From JBNGOQ01 sp050589645 (GTDB lineage: Bacteria; Bacteroidota; Bacteroidia; Flavobacteriales; Flavobacteriaceae), in the NCBI RefSeq assembly GCF_050589645.1, contig NZ_JBNGOQ010000002.1, forward strand, positions 558,001 through 622,000: DNA of 64,000 bases, in the 5' to 3' direction. Shown one piece after another: positions 43,501 to 50,687 of this stretch; the first letter of the stretch is position 1; the number at the start of each line of letters is the position of its first letter. The notes under the pieces are model-generated. The model had not been told where the DNA came from. It made no database searches and was given only the letters and a program-made list of their open reading frames with translations. The translations under genes were made by a program, and so were the position numbers.

Positions 43501-43838
43501 ACGTTTTCACCTGTACCCACCCAGATAGTCCTGGGGTTACTCGGGTCAAGCGTAATACAGCCTATGGAATAGCTGGCCTCTTTGTCAAATATCGGTTTCC
43601 ATGTGGTACCCGCATTCACAGTCTTCCAAACGCCGCCTGAACCTACCGCTACGTACCAAACATTCTCATTATCCGGATGAATTGCGATATCTGCGATTCT
43701 TCCAGAAGTAAGGGCCGGGCCCAAATTTCTGAACTCCAGACCTTCAAAGGTCTTAGAGGTCAATTTTTGGGCATTCATGGTTGTTGCCATGCCCAAGATC
43801 CAAAAAAATACAATTGCTGTCTTTAGAAATTTATTCAT
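40587..43838 (-). CDS. Secreted Asp-box (VPS10/sortilin-like) beta-propeller protein
   Basis: The 1083-residue product has a signal peptide (FLKTAIVFFWILGMATTMNA). About nine Asp-box hairpins are visible (HDDGKTW, STDGGTSW, STDGGETW, SANQGASW, SENRGDAW, TEDGGTSW, STDMGRTW and others), giving a large propeller over residues 30-720. A beta domain (FNRVSWKLNYPDRSGEP) and a helical C-terminus follow. Such proteins are often called glycosyl hydrolases, but no catalytic residues are evident. It probably binds ligands at the surface or in the periplasm. Confidence 0.88.
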   Translation of the reverse strand: MNKFLKTAIVFFWILGMATTMNAQKLTSKTFEGLEFRNLGPALTSGRIADIAIHPDNENVWYVAVGSGGVWKTVNAGTTWKPIFDKEASYSIGCITLDPSNPRTIWVGTGENVGGRHVGFGDGVYVSHDDGKTWKNMGLKQSEHISKILVHPENSNILWVAAQGPLWSSGDQRGLYKSTDGGTSWKKTLGNNQWTGVTDLLMDPRNPDVLYAATWDRHRTVAAYMGGGPESGIHKSTDGGETWTKLTEGIPKSNLGKIGLALSPFDPNVVYAAIELDRKKGGVFMSANQGASWKKQSDAVSGGTGPHYYQELYASPHQEGKLYLMSNTVQISDDHGKTFRFMNEKNKHVDSHAMAFKKSDPNYVLFGTDGGLYESFDLTQKWRYVSNLPLTQYYKVAVDDTTPFYNIYGGTQDNGSHGGPSRTRNEDGIRNADWWITLGADGHQSAVEPGNPDITYGEFQQGWLWRIDQTTGETVFIQPQPGEGEPYERFNWDAPILVSPHNPTRLYFASYRVWKSENRGDAWTAISQDLTRNQERISLPIMGQQQSWDNAWDVGAMSVYNTITSLSESPKQEGLIYAGTDDGIIQVTEDGGTSWRRVEAGSIKGIPATAFVNDIRADLFDAGTVYAALDNHKYGDFKPYLIKSTDMGRTWNLINGNLPKRLLTWRLVQDHVKKELLFAATEFGIYFTPDGGSNWIQLKGGLPTISFRDITIQRRENDLVAASFGRGFYVLDDITPIREFSAQQQSGDATLFPVKKAYWYVENDGIYGQGDNDYKAKNPPFGAVFTYFLPEKLKSLKEVRQEKEKKLKEQKSAVPFPGWEALETETQQDSIRLLLTIRNSEGTVVNTVAGTNKKGFNRVSWKLNYPDRSGEPLKVKKAGDDFFGSTVYATPGDYTVSLSKRVDGKVTPLAGPQAFKVVPLAEGALKGASYAEIDQFRETYQAFQQELSAANSVVSKRLLLVGAMKRALDKSTNPTTALSDRIHSARQQLLALEKELDGDKTKGEIGERSKPTPGSGNFIGQVALSSTTYGPTANHKAALSRAQKQLAGIKGELKTLVNDVLPKLEQDLKAAGAPWIEGQGLRE

Positions 43839-44036
43839 TAGTCGCTTAAATTAAAGGGTTTTGATCTACTGGTTCTTGTGAAAGCAAGATATGAATTTCG
43901 TAAATATTTTCGGGACAATCAGCTATTGAATTTGAAGGAATAATCGTATGCGCCGTTTGTCGTTCCCTTTGTGCGTTTCATTGGATTTAAGCATCTAAAT
44001 ACCAATGATTTTCATATCTTATTCCCTGCAAAATCT

Positions 44037-44642
44037 ATGAAAATGAAAAAGATACTCCCCCTATGGCTCGTTTTGGTGTCCATAAGCCTAGGTGCACAGG
44101 TAAAACCCGTAAAAGTGACTACCGAGGACCTTAAAAACCGTTTGGCCTTTTATGCGACCAACGAAACAGAGCAGGATTATGACGTGCAAATAACCATCAG
44201 TGGCACCAATTTTAGGCAGAGTGCCGCACGCCCTCGATGGATACGTGTTCCGGCAGCCTCCAAGGTGCACCTGAAAACCATTATTCTGTTCCGTGATAAA
44301 CGCCCTTCCTATACCTATGACCTGGTCGTGAACGACAGCCTGTCGCGCAGGGCCTTGCGAAAAGAGTTTAAACCGATTAAAATAAAGCCCAAAAAACAGA
44401 TTACACTTTATATAACCGACAAATGCGTTGGTTGTGATAGCCTGGTGATACCATTGACCGAAAGCAAGTATATCTTTAGGACCTATACCCTAAGTGAACA
44501 CCCCGAGGTAAAGGACCAACTAAAAAGGGCTTTTGCCCAACCCCTGGATTCCATCGCCACGCCCATCGTGAATCTTGGGGGACGTTTGTTTACCAGAATA
44601 GAGAATTACGCCCAGTTGCTGGAGGAATTGAACAAGGAATAA
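44037..44642 (+). CDS. Exported glutaredoxin/thioredoxin-like protein
   Basis: The ATG at 44037 gives a signal peptide (MKMKKILPLWLVLVSISLGA). The N-terminal half is a beta domain (YDVQITISGTNF). The C-terminal part reads ITLYITDKCVGCDSLVIPL and later SIATPIVNLGGRLFTRIENY: a C-x2-C after the first strand and a cis-Pro before the next, as in glutaredoxins. A periplasmic thiol-redox role is plausible. It is convergent with the lysine-rich repeat gene across a strong terminator. Confidence 0.75.
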   Translation: MKMKKILPLWLVLVSISLGAQVKPVKVTTEDLKNRLAFYATNETEQDYDVQITISGTNFRQSAARPRWIRVPAASKVHLKTIILFRDKRPSYTYDLVVNDSLSRRALRKEFKPIKIKPKKQITLYITDKCVGCDSLVIPLTESKYIFRTYTLSEHPEVKDQLKRAFAQPLDSIATPIVNLGGRLFTRIENYAQLLEELNKE

Positions 44643-44648
44643 AAGAAG

Positions 44649-44714
44649 AAGCCGTTCAAAAAACGGCTAAGACAAGGTAGTTCCCTTGGGCCTTAGTTAT
44701 TTTTTGAACGGCTT
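44649..44714. terminator. Bidirectional terminator with nested hairpin
   Basis: AAGCCGTTCAAAAAA (44649-44663) and its perfect reverse complement (44700-44714). The left arm can also fold locally (AGCCGTT with AACGGCT, 44650-44668), giving two exclusive structures. It serves convergent genes. Confidence 0.8.
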
Positions 44715-44739
44715 TTGTATGGTCAACGGGAGGTACGTA

Positions 44740-45828
44740 CTACCCTTTCTTTTTTTTGCTTTTGGTTTTCGTTTTTTTTGCACTTCGCTTAGCCTTAGCG
44801 GAGGTTTTCTTGGCCTTGGATTTCTTGCTAGTCGATTTTCCGGTTTTCACGCTTCGCTTACCATCGGCACTTTTGCTTACGCTAATCGCTTTTTTGTTGC
44901 CGTTCGGATCTTTTTTTACGGCAACGGTCTTGCGGCTCCCGTCCGCTTTTTCAACAGAGGCCACTCGTTTTTTGGTACCGTCCGCCTTGTTTACTCCGGC
45001 AATTTTCTTGGTAGTGCCATCGGCCTTTTGCACGCCGGCGGCCCGGTACTTGTCCCCATCGGCTTGGTTGACCCCGGCTACCCCATGGCGCTTACCCGTT
45101 TGGACGGTGCCGGTGGTCCTGAAGGCATAGGACCGCTGTGGGTACTTTCTACCATAATCGTTCCGCCTTGTTCGGGTATGAATATGAACGGCGGTAACAC
45201 TTTTGCGAACATGTACCCGATGAAAACTATGGCGCCTGTTGATGTGCACATGCACATGCTTGTGATAGGTATGCAGGCCAAAAGGGCTCCAGAACCTATA
45301 GAAACGCGGGTAATGCCCCCAGTAGAACACGGAACGATAGGGCCTGTAGTAGGGTCTCCAGAACAGCACGAAAATCACCGGCCGGCGTACGTATACGGGC
45401 TCTATGATATAGTTGGGGCCGTAGAGGTATACATCGCCCACCACCTGTACCTGGGTGGCTCCATCCTCGTCCTTTTCCACCTCTATAGTGGCTACATCCT
45501 GATAAAGGTCCTCCCCTACCACGGCTTGCAAGGCTACGAGATGGGTACCCTCTTCGACAGTTTCGACGACCCTGAGGTAATCTACCTGAAAATCTCCGTT
45601 GAGGTCCAGATTGGAAATCTGGGTCTTTGGGTCGTTCAATCGTTTTTCAAAATCTTCCAGGTCCTTAGCATCCCCAAATAGGGAAGCAACCGCTTCAAGA
45701 TCCAAATGATCACCAATGCTTTCGTTCGTTGCACTTACCGTGGTCACATCCTGCGCGATAAGGAAAGTGTTGCTTAAGAATACCATTGCCAGGGCCATGG
45801 GTATTCCAAATCCAGTTTGCTTGTTCAT
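44740..45828 (-). CDS. Exported protein with His/Tyr-rich core and Lys-rich 13-residue repeats
   Basis: The 362-residue product has a signal peptide (GIPMALAMVFLSNTFLIA). Residues 30-140 are an acidic domain (LDLNGDFQVDYLRVVETVEE). Then comes an Arg/Tyr/His-rich stretch (YHKHVHVHINRRHS). From about residue 245, five to six repeats of 13 residues follow the pattern AGVNKADGTKKR, and the last 40 residues are almost only Lys, Ser, Ala and Thr, like histone H1 tails. The tail may bind anionic polymers such as LPS, eDNA or polysaccharide; that is inference. Confidence 0.75.
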   Translation of the reverse strand: MNKQTGFGIPMALAMVFLSNTFLIAQDVTTVSATNESIGDHLDLEAVASLFGDAKDLEDFEKRLNDPKTQISNLDLNGDFQVDYLRVVETVEEGTHLVALQAVVGEDLYQDVATIEVEKDEDGATQVQVVGDVYLYGPNYIIEPVYVRRPVIFVLFWRPYYRPYRSVFYWGHYPRFYRFWSPFGLHTYHKHVHVHINRRHSFHRVHVRKSVTAVHIHTRTRRNDYGRKYPQRSYAFRTTGTVQTGKRHGVAGVNQADGDKYRAAGVQKADGTTKKIAGVNKADGTKKRVASVEKADGSRKTVAVKKDPNGNKKAISVSKSADGKRSVKTGKSTSKKSKAKKTSAKAKRSAKKTKTKSKKKKG

Positions 45829-45994
45829 AGTATTATTTTTTAGGGCTTTGGGATTTTGACACCCCTCGCTATCAAAGGTTTAGCCAAGCTATTAACGAAT
45901 TGTTAAAGTGAATAGTATTACCGATGAACAGTATACGACGAACGGTAAGGGCCAATAAGGCATTGAAAGTGGTAATTTCAGGTGTATGGGAGAA

Positions 45995-47089
45995 CTAGTC
46001 CCTGTGCTGATCTGAACCTTGTGAAACGAAAACGAGTAGTTTTTCCGCGGCGTTCACCATATTTTTTTTAAACACCTTCTTGACCAGCAGGGCAATCATC
46101 AATTTCTTCCGCAGCGATCTTGCTTCCCAATATACCTCTATCCGAAGCTTGCAATTTTCGCCTTCCAGGGGTGTCAAAATGTAGAATTGGTACAGTTTGT
46201 CTACCGGCGGGGGACTCATGGTGAGTTCACCATAGACTAGCTGTCCGGGTTCCACTTCCTTGCTGACCGTCACAAAATTCAGGTGTTTCCCATTGATCAC
46301 ACAAATATGCTCGGTGCCCAAACGAGTGACCTCGTTTTCGTTGTATTCAAATTTGTCTACCCCTTTCACCCAGTGGTGCCGATAGGTATAGTTGGTAATA
46401 TATTCCATAAGCCGCTGTGCGGAGATTGGATATTCCCTTTCATGGCTCAAGTTGGGCGGACTATCAAAATTTATTTTTTTTGGCTGTTCAAAAGCCCGTA
46501 AGTTTAGTTTTTTTTGATCGATAATAGAATAGATATAGGCTACTTCCCTATCGTCATAGGTATCCTTTCCCTGCTCAAAACGGAATACTTTGCTAAAGTA
46601 ATATTTGGACAGTTCTATGGTGGTGGCGAGTTCTTTGCTGATAAGGATATAGTGCTCGCTGTCCACGGAATTTTTAAGTAAACGATGCGCCTCAATGACC
46701 TGCTCTCCAAAAGGTTTGCGATTGCCCTGTACCTCTATATGTTGCAGCTCGCCACAGTGCGCTATGATCTTTAATTCCAGGTTGGGTGCCGTTGCACAGG
46801 CGTTGCACGGACAAATGCGATTCTTCTCCAACATTTTTAAATGACTGTAAAAAGCCGTGAACATCAGTTCTATTTGGGCCAACAGGTTTTCTTGGGAGGG
46901 AATTTCGTCCTCCTTGTAGAAAAAAAGGGCATCCCCTTCAATTTCGGCTAGTTTTAGTTCCTGGGTGTTGGCTCCGATCAACACTTCCAACAATTCGGAA
47001 ATCACATGCTGACTGTGTTCTACCTCGGTGGTCTGGATAAATTTGGTATAACCGGAAATATCTGGAATAAAGAGTAGTGATTTTGGCAT
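45995..47089 (-). CDS. DUF2652 protein with cyclase-like N-domain and SRPBCC-like C-domain
   Basis: It starts MPKSLLFIPDISGYTKFIQT, with LAEIEGDALFFYKE about residue 49: the arrangement of a class III nucleotidyl cyclase-like fold used by DUF2652. A Cys cluster (CPCNACA) lies near residue 95. Residues 215-355 form an SRPBCC/START-like domain (ISAQRLMEYITNYTYRHHWV, YQFYILTPLEGENCKLRIEV). Cytosolic; catalytic activity is uncertain. The two-domain form is found in Bacteroidota. No operon partners are evident. Confidence 0.82.
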   Translation of the reverse strand: MPKSLLFIPDISGYTKFIQTTEVEHSQHVISELLEVLIGANTQELKLAEIEGDALFFYKEDEIPSQENLLAQIELMFTAFYSHLKMLEKNRICPCNACATAPNLELKIIAHCGELQHIEVQGNRKPFGEQVIEAHRLLKNSVDSEHYILISKELATTIELSKYYFSKVFRFEQGKDTYDDREVAYIYSIIDQKKLNLRAFEQPKKINFDSPPNLSHEREYPISAQRLMEYITNYTYRHHWVKGVDKFEYNENEVTRLGTEHICVINGKHLNFVTVSKEVEPGQLVYGELTMSPPPVDKLYQFYILTPLEGENCKLRIEVYWEARSLRKKLMIALLVKKVFKKNMVNAAEKLLVFVSQGSDQHRD

Positions 47090-47170
47090 ACTATAAAGGT
47101 CGTTAACGGAAAGTTACACTTTCATAATAAATTCTTAAAACTCGCGACTTTAAGTTGGGTATCACAAATT

Positions 47171-47203
47171 TTTGAGGTATTCTGGGACGCCTGCGTAGGT
47201 TTG
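47171..47203 (+). promoter_or_regulatory. Candidate promoter of the GH113 gene
   Basis: TTTG (47171-47174), 21 bases, TAGGTTTG (47196-47203) matches the Bacteroidota -33/-7 layout, with a leader of about 45 bases to the ATG at 47251. Confidence 0.5.
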
Positions 47204-47250
47204 CGTAACATTTTTTAACTTCATTCTTCTAATTGGGAACTGGATCCACT

Positions 47251-48618
47251 ATGCGTAAAAAGCAATTCCTTATCGCTATCACGGTTTATGCCCTGACCTG
47301 GGTACTGGTACTGGGACTTTTTCTTATAAGGGTCCTAGGAAACGACACGTCATTTTCTGAAGCCATTCATTTTTTTCTGGATCTGTTGGCCTACCGAAAT
47401 TTTCAAATAGTCGTACATCTCATTTTCCTGGGTATATATCTCCTTTTTTTAGTCTTAAGGTATTTTCACCGCACCTATAGAAAAAAGGGCCTTGTCGTGA
47501 TGGCCAGACAGTTTGGCCTACGGTTTTTAGCTCCGATGCTGGGTCTGGGCCTTATTTTTAAACTCTTGGTCTTCGCCAATAGTAACGAGGCCTATACCTA
47601 CCAATGGGATTATTCGGTGGAAAACGGAAGCGGAAGGGCCACAGATTTGTACAGCGCTGATGAAAAACATCGGGGAATGAGTGTTTTTGGCTGGCGCGAT
47701 GTGGACGAAAGCGCCATAGACGCCTTGATCAAAAACAACATTGAATGGGTGGCGTTAACGCCCTTCTTCTATCAAAAAAGCGAAGAAACCCCTACCATGG
47801 GAATTCCTGAGAAAATTGGCATATGGTCCAGAAGGGATTCGGTCTTTCTAAAAACCATTAAACGTTTGCACGCTAAAGGGCTGCGGGTGCAATTGAAGCC
47901 CCATTTGTGGATGGACGAAGGCTGGCGTTCCAATATACGTATGCCTTCCCAGACCGCGTGGAGAACCTGGTTTGAATCCTATCGAAAGAATATGGTGCAC
48001 TATGCGATGCTGGCGCAACATACCGGCGTAGAACTATTTTGTGTTGGAACCGAATTAAAGTCCTCCTTAAAAAATCAGCCCGAGCAATGGCGTTCCCTAG
48101 TCCGGGAAATCAAAAGTATATACAAGGGTAAACTGACCTATGCGGCCAATTGGGACGGCGAATATCGGTTAATCGATTTTTGGGGCGAACTGGACTATAT
48201 CGGCATCCAAGCCTATTTTCCACTGACCAAGCATAAGAATCCGGATTTGGAAGCCATCAAAAAAGGGTGGGACCGGCATTTGAGCAGTCTTGCCACGCTT
48301 TCAAAAGAACACAGGAAGCCCATTTTATTTACAGAAGTAGGGTATAAAAGTGAAGCATCGTCCACGATAAAACCCTGGGAATGGGGTTCGGCTTTCAGTG
48401 TACTGTACCATCAAAAATCGGATAGGACCCAGCAGTTGGCCTTTGAGGCCTTGTTTGAAAAGCTGTGGGAACAGGAGTGGTTCCGGGGCACTTATATCTG
48501 GCAATGGGACACTAGAACCTCTCCCGATAGTACCTTTGAACGCATGGATTTCTCTCCCCGCTACAAACCGGCCGAGAACACCATTGCAAAGTGGTATGGT
48601 AGTGGACCTATAGACTAG
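47251..48618 (+). CDS. GH113-like glycoside hydrolase, membrane-anchored
   Basis: The ATG at 47251 starts MRKKQFLIAITVYALTWVLV; three hydrophobic helices (to about residue 115) anchor the enzyme. The TIM barrel follows: MSVFGWRDVDESAI, VQLKPHLWMDEGW, FCVGTELKSS (putative acid/base Glu) and ILFTEVGYKSE (putative nucleophile Glu), with YIWQWDTR near the end. This matches family GH113, whose known members cut beta-mannan. It faces the trehalase gene, and their ends overlap by four bases. Confidence 0.82.
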   Translation: MRKKQFLIAITVYALTWVLVLGLFLIRVLGNDTSFSEAIHFFLDLLAYRNFQIVVHLIFLGIYLLFLVLRYFHRTYRKKGLVVMARQFGLRFLAPMLGLGLIFKLLVFANSNEAYTYQWDYSVENGSGRATDLYSADEKHRGMSVFGWRDVDESAIDALIKNNIEWVALTPFFYQKSEETPTMGIPEKIGIWSRRDSVFLKTIKRLHAKGLRVQLKPHLWMDEGWRSNIRMPSQTAWRTWFESYRKNMVHYAMLAQHTGVELFCVGTELKSSLKNQPEQWRSLVREIKSIYKGKLTYAANWDGEYRLIDFWGELDYIGIQAYFPLTKHKNPDLEAIKKGWDRHLSSLATLSKEHRKPILFTEVGYKSEASSTIKPWEWGSAFSVLYHQKSDRTQQLAFEALFEKLWEQEWFRGTYIWQWDTRTSPDSTFERMDFSPRYKPAENTIAKWYGSGPID

Positions 48619-50204
48619 TCCTTCTGAGCTTCCAGTTGCTCTAGCAGCGCCTTGAATCCGAGTGCGACACCGTTGGTCCAGCCAAATCCGTCCTGGGTTT
48701 CGTATTCCCCGCCCCCTGAGAGTAGGCTAATATCTTCCACATTGTACTTTTCCATCATCTTCCCGGTGTTTTCATATACTTTTTCATTGAGGGCCAGCCA
48801 ACGCTGCATAATTTCCTTGGCCTCTTCCTCGTAGCCATAGTTCAAAAGACCCTTGACGGCAATCCATTGTAGCGGCGCCCAACCGTTGGGGGCATCCCAT
48901 TGCTGCCCCGAATGCTTTAAGGTGGTGACCAGTCCGCCATCCTTCAGAAAATCGGCCATTAACCGATCTTTGACCGCCTGTGCCTGTTCTGGACTGGCCA
49001 GCTTGAAGAAAAGCGGGAAAGCTCCGGCCAGCGTCAACTCGTCTGTAGTGTTTTTAAGCTTTAGGTCATAGTCCATAAAGAACTGTAGATCATTATCCCA
49101 CAGGTATTCTTGAATTGTTTTTTTTCGCACTTCGGCCTTCTTCATAAAACGGTCCTTATTTTCGGTATCTCCCTGGATGCCATACGCTTCGGCCAGTGTA
49201 ATTTCCGTAAAATACAGGAGACTGTTTAGGTCTACAGGAACGATGGTGGTGGTGGTGGTGGAACCAAATTCGCCATCGACGGCAAACCAGCGACTGCTAT
49301 AATCCCAGCCCGAAGCGGCCCCTGCCCTTAAATTGGCATACAAATTGGCCTTTTCGGCCTCGGTACCCAGGTCGCTCGCCAAATGAATATCTTCTTTGAA
49401 TGCCTCCTGTCTCGGTGTATTTTCCCTGTCCCAATAGCGGTTTAAATGGCCTCCTTCCAAATATACCACATGGTTTTTCGCGTTAAAGGGTGCTTGGGCC
49501 TCCGCTGCCCCGGCCATCCAAAATTCGTATTCTTTCAGGAGCTGTGGGTGATATTTGGAAAGCACAGATCGGTCCTTGCGTGCAAGGGCATCCACCATCA
49601 ACGTATAGAAAGGGGGTTGCGAACGGGAAAGGAAATAATCGCGTGTGCCGTTGGGAATAAATCCGATGGTATCTATCAGATAACTAAAATTATCCACCAT
49701 TTGGGTGGCAAGCTTTTCCTCACCATCTACCAACAGCCCTTCCATGGTAAAATAACTGTCCCAATAGTAAATCTCCTGAAACCGGCCACCTGGTACCACG
49801 TACGCATAGGGCAATGCCAAACGGGAGGAATGGGGAATAACGGAATCCGGCCCTCGGGTAAGCTTGCTCCAAATACTACTGATATGTTCATACATGGTTT
49901 TTGTGGTATCGGTGGCGAAGGAGAGCGTTGCCATCGATTGGTCACTAAACTGTTCCTCCACAAAGGTCTTAAGATCAAAACCGGGTTTATCCTTCTGTTG
50001 CTCATAGAGGGCGATCAGGGAGCCATACGGTTGTTTAGGTACCAAATCCACCAGGGTTTTGGAATCAGGAAAGACGGCTTGGAGCTGTATGTCCTCAAAA
50101 AGTTGGGTCTTGTAAAAGTCGACTTCGGCCGTGGATTCGGGTTCCGTGCGACAAGCAAGAGTCAGAAGAAAAAGAAAAAAGAAGGAAAGTCGTAAACGGT
50201 GCAT
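48615..50204 (-). CDS. treA: Trehalase (GH37), exported lipoprotein
   Basis: The N-terminus has a lipobox (FLLTLAC). Both GH37 signatures are present: PGGRFQEIYYWDSY and QWDAPNGWAP. The catalytic acid is the Asp in ASGWDYSSRW, and the base Glu lies in GGEYETQDGFGWTNG. The enzyme splits trehalose to two glucose outside the cytosol. A run of five ACC codons (STTTTTIVP) is a small microsatellite at about 49243-49260. 529 residues is normal for the family. It is convergent with the GH113 gene, overlapping by four bases. Confidence 0.95.
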   Translation of the reverse strand: MHRLRLSFFFLFLLTLACRTEPESTAEVDFYKTQLFEDIQLQAVFPDSKTLVDLVPKQPYGSLIALYEQQKDKPGFDLKTFVEEQFSDQSMATLSFATDTTKTMYEHISSIWSKLTRGPDSVIPHSSRLALPYAYVVPGGRFQEIYYWDSYFTMEGLLVDGEEKLATQMVDNFSYLIDTIGFIPNGTRDYFLSRSQPPFYTLMVDALARKDRSVLSKYHPQLLKEYEFWMAGAAEAQAPFNAKNHVVYLEGGHLNRYWDRENTPRQEAFKEDIHLASDLGTEAEKANLYANLRAGAASGWDYSSRWFAVDGEFGSTTTTTIVPVDLNSLLYFTEITLAEAYGIQGDTENKDRFMKKAEVRKKTIQEYLWDNDLQFFMDYDLKLKNTTDELTLAGAFPLFFKLASPEQAQAVKDRLMADFLKDGGLVTTLKHSGQQWDAPNGWAPLQWIAVKGLLNYGYEEEAKEIMQRWLALNEKVYENTGKMMEKYNVEDISLLSGGGEYETQDGFGWTNGVALGFKALLEQLEAQKD

Positions 50205-50244
50205 AGGATACTGTTTTGCCCAAAAGTAAGAACAAAATTTTAAC

Positions 50245-50658
50245 TTACCCCCTATCCTTTAGTCGGTACACAAATTTGAGTCCGCTCCAATCCTGGTCAA
50301 TAGCGCAGACCTTAACATCTACCAGACCATTGGCCAGTAGATATTCGCGGATGGGGTTCTCGGAAAGGTCGTTGGGTATTTTGGAGCTGCCCTTGGGCCA
50401 GCTCACCCAGAGCATCCCGTTTTTCTTTAGAAGGGGTTTTAGGGCGAGTGCCCGTTTTTCAAATGCTGATTTTTGGGTGCAAAAAAGGTGGATAAAATCG
50501 ACCGTTTCCATACCGGGAGATTCAAGTACCTGTACTTCCGGTAAATCAGGTAATAGCTTGAAATAGTGCTCGGGGATGTTTTCAAAGTATACCACATGTC
50601 CTATTTTAATTCCCAATTTCTTGACCAGTGGCGTTCCCGAATATCCAGATGTTTTCAT
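50245..50658 (-). CDS. DUF3052 family protein
   Basis: The 137-residue product begins TSGYSGTPLVKKLGIKIGHV, the DUF3052 start signature. MLWVSWPKGSSKIP and NGLVDVKVCAIDQDWSGLKF complete the fold. It is small and cytosolic; the function is unknown. It lies between the MG2/plug gene and the trehalase gene, with 29 bases to the former, so it may be its last operon member. Confidence 0.88.
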   Translation of the reverse strand: MKTSGYSGTPLVKKLGIKIGHVVYFENIPEHYFKLLPDLPEVQVLESPGMETVDFIHLFCTQKSAFEKRALALKPLLKKNGMLWVSWPKGSSKIPNDLSENPIREYLLANGLVDVKVCAIDQDWSGLKFVYRLKDRG

Positions 50659-50687
50659 GGTCTTTTTAAATCGTTGTTTTACTGGCC

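Noticed and set aside
44686..45681. 331-codon open frame on the plus strand opposite the Lys-rich repeat gene
   Set aside because: It is the complement of a skewed repetitive gene; the minus-strand frame has a signal peptide and coherent repeats.
49243..49264. GGT/ACC trinucleotide run in the trehalase gene as a phase-variable repeat
   Set aside because: A triplet repeat does not change the reading frame, and five copies are too few to suggest active slippage.
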